A stretch of DNA of 64,000 nt, taken from positions 16,313,261 to 16,377,260 of the forward strand of contig NC_003074.8 of the NCBI RefSeq assembly GCF_000001735.4. The letters are read 5' to 3'. The stretch's first letter is position 1. The number at the start of each line of letters is the position of its first letter. A program made the translations under genes and the position numbers. Below are positions 35,466-45,235 of the stretch, in pieces. Below the pieces are notes generated by a model. That model worked only from the letters and a program-made list of their open reading frames with translations. It did not search any database and was not told where the DNA came from. Origin of the DNA: Arabidopsis thaliana. Its lineage: Eukaryota; Streptophyta; Magnoliopsida; Brassicales; Brassicaceae.

Positions 35466-35774
35466 GAAAAAACAAAACCTGGAACTCTTTGGTAGATGAT
35501 ATTGAATGCAACTTCAATGGTAGATCTCACGGGACGATAGCTAACAAGTCACTTTCTTTGCAAAAGCAATGCTTTGCATCTGTTCCAAAATCAACCTGAA
35601 GAATCAAGAGAGATGTCTCATTTTCACAAGTATGATTAAAAGTCATCGTAACAAAATAATGTTTTTCTCAATTAATCATAAAATACAAACTTTAAAGGCG
35701 CTCATATAACACAATTTGTAAGAGATACAAGAGCATGCATGAATGGAGAAGGAGATCACCATCTCGTTGTATCT

Positions 35775-36260
35775 GCTAGGTGTTATGTTCGTTTGAATCT
35801 AGGTTTTAAAATCAGAGTCCTAACATAGGAAGCTAGAGAGTCTTTTGTTTTTTATTTTTTTGTTAAGAGGACTCGCTAGGACTAGGATTTTGTTTGTTGT
35901 CTCATTCATGACTATGTAACCAGATTATCACCGCCAAAGGTAAGGCAATGTTAAATTATAATCTTAGCGCTTATTAAGCAAATCAAAAGCTTAACTTTGG
36001 TCTTAAACCGAGTTTTTTTTTTATGAGTTTACAGTTCCTCAAGGAAAAAAACAATCCTTGTAGCTTTTGGAAGCTGAATTTAGAAAAAAAATCTACAAAT
36101 TCCCTCGCTAGTGTTGCATGTATTTTCCATTATACGTGTGCAAGAACATTAGAGGCAGAGCCTATAAAGTTTTACGATCTCTAGTCCAAGAATCGGATCA
36201 TAAATCTACCTGAGGAACATAATGGACATAAAAAACATTATGGGTTCATATGTATATTGT
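35775..36260 (+). pseudogene. Orphan 3' flank of a lost MATH gene
   Basis: GCTAGGTGTTATGTTCGTTT, then CATAGGAAGCTAGAGAG, GACTCGCTAGGACTAGGAT and GGTCTTAAACCGAG match the 3' UTR/flank of the intact MATH genes, and 36138-36255 matches 20299-20410. No coding exon precedes it. The gene body was removed or replaced by the insert at 33519-35774. Confidence 0.8.
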
Positions 36261-36770
36261 CTTTTAAAATATTTTAATACTGTCAAAAGTTTACTTCTCT
36301 AAGAAAATCTGAAACTTCATCACTCATTAGGGGAGACTAATGATTTTTGAAGTTAAGAAAAGACCAAAAAATCGTCAAAACATATATACAAACATGCATG
36401 CTCAAAAACTACAAGTATTGACTATACTTAGTAATTCTGACTTTTGTCAAATGCTGAAAGAAAAACTCATTTTTATACCAAACCTGAAAATTTGTTTTTA
36501 TTTTAAGCTGTTTGGAACATTTTCTAAGTACTATAGTCTGTACCAAGCAAATATTTGTGGGTGGTTTCGGAAAAATCTCTCTAAATGGCATTTACAAAAT
36601 TGGGCCGAAGCCCATAAAACCATAATGAAGAACACCAAACGACGACACAAGCGTGGTTAAGACACAACAGTGCCAGTGGGGAACGAGTTCACTTGAATGA
36701 GCACAAAATTGCTGCTTGTCTTCACGCTTTGATAGTGTTGGACCTTTTTGGTTGCGACGAGTCGTCTCCA

Positions 36771-37718
36771 ATGGGGAATGAGTTCACTTGGATGATTAAG
36801 AACTTCTCATCTAATTTGCAATCTGATTTAATTTGGTTCTTGCAGGATTCTTATGGGAGAAAAAACTGCTAATTTTTTTTCTCTGTTTCTCGTTGTTGCT
36901 GATTTTCAAAATTTGCCTTGTGGATGGAGAAGACACGCAAGATTTTGCCTAACTGTTGTAAATCAAATTTCCGATAAACTCTCCTTACATCGAGGTCAGT
37001 TCCATAACGCTTTTGGACAAAAGAAAGTTCGTGTGTTTGTGTTTGTTTTGAGTTACATCAATTTTATCTTTTCGTGGTCTTCAGAAACAGAACGATGGTT
37101 CGATGAAAAGATTCCTGTTCATGGGTATGAAGAAATGATTTCTCTTGCCAAACTTAATGTCAGAAAAGGTGGATTTCTTGTGAAAAATGAAGTCAAAATT
37201 GTTGTGGAGGTTGATGTTCTTCAAGTTATTGGCAACTTAGATGTTTCTGAGGTGTCTAGTCATTTGCACAAGGAAACTTCATCAGTCGATGTCAATGGGT
37301 TTCTAGTTCTTCCTTCACAAGTAACAAGTTCTCAAAGATTCAAACTCTTTTATAGATATGAGTTTTATACTTTATTCATCATTTTTTATAACTTCAGGTG
37401 GAATCTGCGAAACTTATATTCGAAAGACACTCAGACATGGCACTGGAGTTCCGAGCAAAGAACCAATATGTGAGGACATCATGTATGAATGTACTCCTCA
37501 GCCTAATCGATACACTGTGCCAGTCACTGCAAGATTTTTCCATTGATGACCTCGGCCAAGCAGAGAGAGCACTAACATACCTGAAAGATTCAGACTTTAA
37601 GGTGGATTGGTTGGAGCGTAAACTGGAAGAAGTAAAGGAAAAGAAGATAGAAGAGCAGATTGGTAAGACTCGGATGCAAGAATTAGAGGAAGAGTTTGAG
37701 TCTAGGTTTCAAAATTAG
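36771..37718 (+). pseudogene. MATH/coiled-coil copy 4, damaged at both ends
   Basis: The ATG at 36771 starts MGNEFTWMIKNFSS, but exon 1 is cut short and its donor is gone. The exon 2 acceptor (CAG at 36843-36845) and exons 36846-36994, 37085-37320 and 37398-37718 remain readable, including GWRRHARFCLTVVNQISDKL and [18 protein letters not shown]. Exon 4 keeps the [16 protein letters not shown] block but after ELEEE runs directly into former 3' UTR sequence, giving ESRFQN-stop, so the coiled coil is lost. A short transcript could still be made, but the MATH N-terminus would not be read through. Confidence 0.85.
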
Positions 37719-37984
37719 GTCCTAACATAGGAAGCTAGAGAGACTTTTATTGAAACTGGAAGCTCCTATATTTTATTTTAAAGAACAAACCTTTTTGTTG
37801 AGAGAACTTGCTAGGATTTTGTTAGTTGCCTCATTCTTGATGACTATGCAAACAGATTATTGTCAGCAAAGGTTAAGCTACAAGGTGTATTTATCAATTT
37901 TCAGTATTTATGTTAGCTAATTAAAAGCTTAACTTTGATGAATCTGTTAAAAAGAAACATTTTACCACGTAGAGAGTAAACAAT

Positions 37985-38236
37985 GAAGTCAAAATTGTTG
38001 TTCGAGGAAAAACTCTCTTGTCATGGGTTAGAAGAAATGCTACTCCTTTCCGAACTTAATGCCAAAGAAGGTGGATTTCTTGTGAACAATGAAGTCAAGA
38101 TTATTGCAGAGGTAGATGTTCTTCAGGTTATTGGCAAATTAGATGTTTCTGAAAATACTCAACCTCGAAAAGGATAAGGCTAAATGATGATGGTGAAAGC
38201 TTTGATGTCAATGTGTTTCAGGTTCTTCCTTCACAG
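37985..38236 (+). pseudogene. Orphan MATH exon 3
   Basis: Reads [20 protein letters not shown] and [15 protein letters not shown], then shifts frame, and ends at the normal exon-3 donor CTTCACAG-GTAAC at 38236. No other exon of this copy is in the same orientation nearby. Confidence 0.88.
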
Positions 38237-38439
38237 GTAACATTTTTTATAAAGATCCAAACTGTTTAAGAATGTCTTTGCCAACTCCATCCAATAGTGT
38301 TGTGTCTTTGTGTTGTGTAATGTATTCAAGCAATTATCAATGTAGAAGATTAAAGTAAAATGGTTTTTGTTCTTTCTCTCTAAAGACAATGAAACCAAAA
38401 CAGAGTAAAAGATAGAGAGAAAGTGAGAATCACAACAGA

Positions 38440-38566
38440 TTTATGCATGATGTCCTCATATGTTGGTTCTTTGCTTTGAACTCTAGTGCTATGTCTGGGT
38501 GTATTACGAATATACGTTTTAAAGATTCCACCTGCAGTTGAAAAAATGATGTAGAAAGTATAAACG
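38440..38566 (-). pseudogene. Inverted fragment of MATH intron 3/exon 4
   Basis: On the minus strand, the intron end with TTTATACTTT and CAACTGCAG is followed from 38531 by GTGGAATCTTTAAAACGTAT and on to CAACATATGAGGACATCATG, which is the start of MATH exon 4 (VESLKRIF-x-x-HPDIALEF-x-AKNQHMRTS). It is the only MATH piece in reverse orientation. Confidence 0.9.
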
Positions 38567-38699
38567 GAATGGTCTCATTTTAAGTTGGTTGAAGAGCGAT
38601 TATATCTCCTAGAACTCCTTTTTGTCCTTTTCAATATGTTCTCACCAATTAATCATCCCTTCTTAATAGAATCAATCAAACAGACCCATTCTCAGACCA

Positions 38700-39278
38700 C
38701 CTCCATTGGTGATCCTTAAGAGTTTCTAAGCACAAATCCTTATGAAAAAAGTTTAAAAATAATTCAAAAATGTGAAATTAAGCAAGGTATGCACCTTAGC
38801 TTAGGTATTCTTTGGTTTCTAAGAAACTTATATGTGGTAGTTTTTCATTGGCTGGAGAAGAAGACAAAACAAAACATAAAATCTTTCACATTTTTTTAAT
38901 ATCTTCTGAAGATAAATTTGAAAATAAATCTAATTGCTTTTGGTTTCTTTTAATTGAATAGATAGCAAAAATATTATTTGAGTCAAATTTAAATTTAATC
39001 GTTATTCCAATTTTTTATTTGTCTTTTTATATGTTTTTATGTCATATATGTTTATGATTTAAGAATTTTTAATAATTATTATGCTTTATCAAATCGAAAT
39101 ACTTATGATTTTTCATTTTAAAACTAACCTTTTTTTTCTTTAAAGAAACCCACTTAAGGATTCCACCATTGGACAATAAAAATAGTAAAGACTCAACAAA
39201 ATCTCTAAACTTCAAAATAATCAAAATTTATTCTTAAAAAAATTAAAAGATTCCACGTTAGGACTCCACCAATGGAGG
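38700..39278. mobile_element. Candidate non-autonomous DNA transposon (foldback ends)
   Basis: CCTCCATTGGTGATCC at 38700 mirrors GGATTCCA/GGACTCCACCAATGGAGG at 39261-39278 (reverse complement CCTCCATTGGTGGAGTCC). The interior is AT-rich and non-coding. I could not settle the target duplication, so family is open. Confidence 0.45.
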
Positions 39279-39909
39279 TACTTTCAGGTTTCTACATTTT
39301 ATAACGACCTCTTATTGGACACCATCCTTTTATGGACGTATATGCAATAAAAATAATTATAAGTTGCAATTACCATACGTGAATAAAATATATGTGTGAT
39401 TGCAAATTTTCAATAGAAACAGAAGTAAACCAATATGTGATATAACTCGAACCAGATTGAGTAAGTGTAACCAGTGGTATAAGTAAGTGTAACGCTAAAT
39501 AGAAATTCCAATAGCCAAAGCTTCTTTTATTTTTTGAACTCTTTAAAAGAAAAAACATAACGAGTTACTCGGCCACACCATTTTCTTTATATACTAAAAC
39601 GAGTAATGTTTTATAATCACATCTATTTAATTCAACTTTGAACTTTGAATTCTCGTTGGTCTCGTTTGTTTCCTAACGGTCGTTTTTAATTGCGTAAAAC
39701 ATTTGACGCTTCCGGCCATATTATTTCTATCAAAGTGTAATTTAATGTATAATTGATCAACAAATGTTGCTCCTGTCAAGAATCAATCACGATTACATTA
39801 CAGATCAACCATGGTCTCAAATAATCAATCATGGTCCCAAATAAGTCAAAGTATATGAACTACAATTATGTTGTAATTAGAAGGCTGTAGAATTCTTGAT
39901 GTATATAAA
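39279..39909. other. Spacer
   Basis: AT-rich with no recognisable gene. A pair of near-repeats, ATCAACCATGGTCTCAAATA and ATCAATCATGGTCCCAAATA, lies at about 39805-39845. Confidence 0.4.
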
Positions 39910-41155
39910 TAGGGGTGTCAAAACGGTTAACCCAACTCAACTCAACTCATAATTAAATGAGTTTAGAATTAAATAAGTTATGGGTTGACCCAACCTATTT
40001 AACATAATGAGTTGGGTCAACCCATAACTCATTTAATTTGATGGGTTAACCCATTTGAGTAATAATTTAATTAATTATTATTATAAAACAATAATAAATA
40101 ATTATTATTATTAATAATTATTAATTTATTATCATCATACTAGGATATTTACGGATTTCACTTTTACGAATTTTCGTTTTTGGCGGGGAAATTACGGGTT
40201 TACGTTTTTGGTGGGAAAATTACGGGTTTACGTTTTTGGCGGGAAAATCACGAGTTTAGGTTTTTGGCGAGAAAATCACGGGTTTTTGTTTTAGGCCGGG
40301 AAATTACGGGTTTAAGGTTTTGACGGAAAAATTAAGGGTTTACGTTTTAGGCGGGAAAATCACGGGTTTACAATTTTGGCGGGAAAATTACGGATTTAAG
40401 TTTTTGGCGGGTAAATCACGCGTTTACGTTTTTGGGCGGGAAAATCACGGGTTTACGTTTTTGGCGGGAAAATCACGGGTTTACGTTTTTGGCGGGAAAA
40501 TTAAGGGTTTACGTTTTTGGCGAGAAAATTACGGGTTTATATTTTTGGCGGGAAAATTACGGGTTTACGTTTTTGGCGGGAAAATTATGGGTTTACGTTT
40601 TTGGCGGGAAAATCACGAGTTTACTTTTTTGGCGGGAAAATCACGAGTTTAGTTTTTTGGCGGAAAAATCACGGGTTTACGTTTTTGGCGGGAAAATTAA
40701 GGGTTTACGTTTTTGGGCGGGAAAAATTACGGGTTTATGTTTTCGGCAGGAAAATTACGAGTTTACGTTTTTGGCGGGAAAATTTCGGGTTTACGTTTTT
40801 GGCGGGAAAATCACGAGTTTACTTTTTTTCAATTTCATCGCTTGTATATTTAAGAAATTTGGCAAAAATATTGATTTTATAAATTGGTTTAGATATGTTG
40901 GTTAAACTTAAACTGATATTGGTTTAGAGATTTTAGTTGGTTTAATTCAATTTTACAAAATTTGATGGGTTAATTGGGTAAACCATTGAAACCATTAACC
41001 ATTCCAACCCAACTCATTTTACTCACCAAACCAATTAACCCAATAACTCATTTGACCCATCAACTCATTTGAGTCAAAAATTTTAACTCATTAGGGTTCA
41101 TGGGTTGAGTTGAGTTGGGTTGACCCATGAATTTTGACCCATTTTGACACCCCTA
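39910..41155. mobile_element. Non-autonomous hAT-type element carrying an E2F-site array
   Basis: The ends TAGGGGTGTCAAAA and TTTTGACACCCCTA are exact inverted repeats, and 8-bp target duplications TATATAAA lie at 39902-39909 and 41156-41163, diagnostic of hAT insertion. Subterminal regions on both sides are packed with AACCCA / TGGGTT motifs (CAACCCAACTCA, GGGTTGACCC), a common hAT subterminal feature. No transposase is encoded. The centre, 40175-40826, is a minisatellite of 28-bp units. Confidence 0.9.
40175..40826 (+). repeat. 23-unit, 28-bp minisatellite with E2F-consensus cores
   Basis: The typical unit is CGTTTTTGGCGGGAAAAT followed by CACGGGTTTA, 28 bp. I count 23 units; 14 keep GGCGGGAAA and 11 keep TTTGGCGGGAAA, which fits the E2F/DP consensus TTTSSCGC-type site (TTTGGCGGGAAA is the classic strong form). 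Others have single changes in the core. Long frames through it exist only because the unit lacks stops. Confidence 0.92.
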
Positions 41156-41163
41156 TATATAAA

Positions 41164-41850
41164 CAATTCTTTTTTTTTCTTTGTATATAAACAATTGTAT
41201 CTCAAAGCTACAGAATCTTCCAATTCGCAATCCTTTTTCTATAGCACCATTTTTCATTATTTTATGTATGACTAGAGAGTGAGACTGACTCGTGGTATAC
41301 TGCACATTGATATTTTATTAGAAAATTGAAGATTTTATTTAATTAATATTATTTATATATAAATTATATTAAAAGGTATACCACAAACTTATATATTTAT
41401 CAAAATTAAATTTTTGTTTTTAAAATAATTTAGATATATGCTATTGTTTTTTATTTATGATACACCTTAAGACGATTTTTATAACTAAAAAAATTAAAAT
41501 TTTAATTTATATTTGTTTTATTAATATTGTTAGTTTTGTTATTTTAAACAATTGTATAATTGTATTTTGATTGTTAATCCTATGATTTCACCCATAGTAT
41601 ACCATCTAATATTAATATCAACCTAAATCCGTCACACCATATAACCCCGTCCCATGAAATTAAACATCATTTTGTCATTTTCTTATAAAGTTCAAATGTA
41701 ATATTAGAAACTTCAAAAAAGTTTTAACATCGATCCAAATTTTATAATTGTATTTTAATTGTTATATCTAAGATTTCACCGTATTATACCGTCTTGTATT
41801 AATATATTTAAAAATATTTATAATAATTAAACTTCTTATAAACAGTACTA
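41164..41850. other. AT-rich spacer
   Basis: No gene or element recognised. Two short near-copies (ATTGTATTTTGATTGTTAATC and ATTGTATTTTAATTGTTATATC regions, about 41560 and 41750) suggest an old duplication. Confidence 0.4.
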
Positions 41851-41852
41851 TA

Positions 41853-42905
41853 CCCTAAACACTATGCACTAAACCCTAATGGTAAACCCTAAACCCTAAC
41901 CCCAAAACTCTATAACATTACCCTAAACCCTAAATCCTAATCTCTAAACCCTAAACCACTAATTTGCTAAACTATAAACTCTAACGCTAAACTCTAAAAT
42001 CCATACAATAATAATTATACCCTAAACACCAACACCTTAACCCTAGATCCTAAACCCTAAAATATAATTCCTAAACAGTATTTCCCTAAAACCTAAACCC
42101 AAATAAATAAATAAACTATTAATACTTATCACTAAACCATTTACACATAATTAGCAACCATATATCCTAAAAATTTAACCTAAACAATTAACCTTAACAA
42201 CTAGCGTTAGCTTTACGTTATCCATCATAACAAACCCAAGTGGTTTGAGAACCCAAAAAATACTTATATATTGGGGCATATATTGTTCAACTATACATAT
42301 CAACGTGGTCATATATTTTAGGTTGGACAAATCTAGAGATTTTGTATACTGGTCCAGTCTTGATAGTCTCTACAATCCTTTTTTTTGGAAATGTCTAAAG
42401 GCAAAAAATCTTTATGTACTGTATGGAGAAATTCTTATAACTTAAACCTTAAACTCTAAACCCTAAACCTTAAACCCTAAACCCTAAACCCCTAAACCCT
42501 AAACCATAAAGACTAAACCCTTAACAATATACATATACCATATCACGTACCCTAAACCCTAAATCCTAAGCTCTTAACTTTAAACCTTCTTGTTGTTGTC
42601 CATAAATATTAAACATAAGTCTCCTAAATATAAACAAATTTAAATAGAAAATTCATATGATTCAATCCATATGGACAACAATGGAATATATAATCTCAAA
42701 CGAGAAACATGTAACCATAAACCCTAAATCATTGTAGACAACCATGATTCTTCAACGCAAAACCCTAAATCATATAAACTAAACGCTAAATCCTAAACAA
42801 TAAAGCCAAAATCCTAAAATGTAAACCCTAGATACTAAATCCTAAACCCTAGACATTAAACCCTAGCCCTTGACTTTAAAGCCTAAACCCTAAATCCTAA
42901 GTTTT
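41853..42905 (+). repeat. Degenerate interstitial telomere-like repeats
   Basis: Three blocks (about 41853-42115, 42440-42600 and 42715-42905) are made of variants of the plant telomere unit CCCTAAA, for example TAAACCCTAAACCCTAAAC at about 42475. They are heavily mutated and spaced by other AT-rich DNA. The orientation (C-rich strand on plus) is uniform. This is internal telomere-like sequence and not a chromosome end, since genes continue on both sides. Confidence 0.85.
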
Positions 42906-43190
42906 ATATGTACATAATCTATAACCATCAATTCTGGTCCATGATAATCTAAAGCATTCTTCTTAATCTGAAAACGTAAAATACTATTGAGATCGATGTG
43001 TTCATAACCAATCATACAATATACACTCGTATTTATTATTTGTTAATATGTAATCGTGGATAAATAAATATTAACATTTTCGTAAATAAACTTTTGTGGA
43101 TATGACCAACAGAACTTGTTTCACCATATTTTATCAACATCTTTTTCATAACGTAACACTTGTTTTATGGATAGTATTATCAAAACGCAA

Positions 43191-43312
43191 TCATTTTGAA
43201 TTATCGACCATCAACACACATCCACCAAACTTTGACCATGTGGTCATTTCAATCATTTCGAATTATCGACCATCGATGCACATCCACCAAACTCTGACCA
43301 CGTGGTCTGCAT
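43191..43312 (+). repeat. Two tandem ~62-bp units with G-box-like core
   Basis: GAATTATCGACCATC, then CACATCCACCAAACT and TGACCA(T/C)GTGGTC occur at 43197-43246 and again at 43258-43308. The second copy contains CCACGTGG, a perfect G-box palindrome; the first has one change. Confidence 0.7.
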
Positions 43313-43429
43313 ACAAATAAGAATGACAAAATAGTAATTTGTATACATATCATCCTTTCCTTGAAACCCTAGCCGCCTATCACTCTGATATCATCTTCTT
43401 CCTCCGACCCATTAACCTATTCAACCACC

Positions 43430-43576
43430 ATGTCTTCTTTGATTCATCAAAACCATAACCATTATTACCACCATCATCATCATCCCTCTTCCACCTCTCA
43501 CATTTCACCTCTCCATCAACTATCACAAAAACAAATTAAAGTCTTTACCTTATTCATCAAAATTAGGTCAAATTAA
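43430..43576 (+). other. His-rich 48-codon frame, uncertain
   Basis: ATG at 43430 opens [20 protein letters not shown] and stops at 43574-43576. The preceding bases (AACCCTAGCCGCC, CT-rich) look like a plant leader. It may be the first exon of a captured gene fragment or chance. No homolog is recognised. Confidence 0.25.
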
Positions 43577-43751
43577 ACAAAGAAAAGTAAAAAAAGATTG
43601 AAAATATTTGAGTTTATCACCGGATCTTAACAATTTTGACTAATCAAGTTGAATCAAACAAATTGGTTTATAAAATCTATAAAATTTAATTTCTATTTGA
43701 ATCAAACAAGTTGAAATTTGCTATAAAATTTGAGTTAGTCTTGGGAGAGAG

Positions 43752-43859
43752 GCTTTCCTTTCGCACTATATACGGGTATGAAATGAAAATAATGGAAAAA
43801 GTTGGATTCAATTGTCAACTACTCCTATCGGAAATAGGATTGACTACGGATTCGAGCCA
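43752..43859. other. Candidate plastid-DNA insert (NUPT)
   Basis: The segment from CTTTCCTTTCGCACTATATA through CTCCTATCGGAAATAGGATT to GATTCGAGCC reads, from memory, like chloroplast inverted-repeat sequence near ycf2. It has a different texture from the surrounding AT-rich DNA. I cannot align it here. Confidence 0.4.
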
Positions 43860-45159
43860 GGAAGTGTAATTGAGATTTGAGAGAGATGTCACGTCATTTG
43901 GGAGAGAGGAAGAAGAAAGAAGGAAAAAGGAAGAAAGAAAAGAAAAGGAAGAAAGAAAAGAAAAGGAAGAAAAATATTATTTAATTCCTCAACTATATCA
44001 AAGTAACTATAGTTAACTTAGTTTTGAGAGATTAATGGTAAAAAAACTTGAAAAAGTGCCTACTCCCATGAAAGTACTCTATTGCCTAATTAGAACTCAA
44101 AAAGTCTCATTCTGCCTAATATTCCCTAAAAATAAAGAGAGTTTTGGGGTTGCTTAGAATTTTTAAATCAGGGGGAAAATATTAGATGCATTGTTTTATA
44201 TACAACAATTAGAAATGAAGCTATGCATAAACAAATTTGGTATTAAAATAAAATAAAAAATAATATGGTATATAATATGATTGTTGTTTCCTAATATTGA
44301 TGGCAACTATTTTAGGAATATAATAAGGACGAATTTCATTTCCCTATTTGTCCCCAAAAATGTTTACCATTTAGAAGGAATGTTTACTCAAAGTAGATCC
44401 TACGTAATTCCTCAATATTCTTCTTATGACGAACCATAGAACAAAATTATTGTTCCTCAAATTTGAGAGGAACAAAAGGTAAAGATCTTAAAGTCACTTA
44501 AAATTGGTTATATGATAACATTTACATTTAATTAGGGGAAAAATTCAGTTTATAAAATATTTTGAAAGTAAGTTTTAATTATAATACATTAAGAATGTAT
44601 TGTTTTAATTGATAACAAGTGAATTCAGATTAATTTTTAAAATTCAAAATAAGATTATTAAATTTATTTAAATCAATATTAATACTTAAATTTTTTATAA
44701 AATTATATATATTAACTTCATAGCTTATCCCTTTGGGACATCCGATTGTGACATTTTTTATTAAAATTTGATTTATTCTATTTTTAATTAAATTTTAAAA
44801 ACACATTCATTGACTCATTGTTACATAAGATTCAGACACAATCATATCAGATCAGACAAGACGATTATGTTCTTTGGTGTATAGATCCTAACACTAATTA
44901 TTACTTTGAACTACCATATCAAAACCTACAAAAATCACAAAGCCCTGTCTTTTCCGAAACACTACTAACTTCTATGGTAAGAGTACGAAGAAGCCAACAA
45001 CAAATAGTTCCCGTTATGCTGGAGAATAAAAGAAAAACACATAAACAATAATTGTTCAAGAAGCCCTATTTTCAAGACCAAAAGACCTAAACATAAACCA
45101 TAAATAGTTAAAACAATAAAGACCTTATCAATTGAGTTTTGAAGAAATAAAACAACACA

Positions 45160-45160
<1 letters not shown>
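43860..45160. other. Spacer with purine tract and F-box 3' flank
   Basis: About 43903-43975 is a GAAGAAAGAAAAG-type purine tract. About 44817-44990 (TCAGATCAGACAAGA, CTGTCTTTTCCGAAA) is a copy of 48190-48375 and represents the 3' flank of the F-box gene. The rest is AT-rich without genes. Confidence 0.5.
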
Positions 45161-45162
<2 letters not shown>

Positions 45163-45205
<43 letters not shown>

Positions 45206-45235
45206 CGATGATGATGATGACGACGACGATGATGA
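45163..45235 (+). repeat. (GAT)n microsatellite, about 24 units
   Basis: GAT repeats with a few GAC interruptions abut the stop codon of the minus-strand F-box gene, so in its mRNA they would be an (ATC)n tract at the start of the 3' UTR. The poly-Asp frame on the plus strand is an artefact. Confidence 0.9.

Larger units (their letters stand above)
33519..35774 (-). mobile_element. Possible Helitron or composite insert in the MATH cluster
   Basis: The left edge reads A-CTAGGGCAAAACCTGCGCC. Its reverse complement gives a GC-rich imperfect hairpin (CCGCGGCTTGGCGCAGG), a short T-rich spacer and terminal CTAG followed by T, the layout of a Helitron 3' end. The right edge is where MATH 3'-flank homology begins (35775). 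I cannot find a convincing 5' TC end, and no Rep/helicase is present. A minus-strand fragment at about 35250-35590 may be captured coding sequence. Confidence 0.35.

Noticed and set aside
40175..40826. Regularly spaced repeats resembling a CRISPR array
   Set aside because: The units are contiguous with no unique spacers, and the genome is eukaryotic.
40320..40905. Three overlapping frames encoding repeated GGKITGLRFWREN-type peptides
   Set aside because: They are translations of the 28-bp minisatellite in all frames. The unit lacks stops, so open frames arise by chance, and unit-length variation would scramble them.
41853..42905. True telomere
   Set aside because: Repeats are degenerate and single-copy genes continue on both sides.
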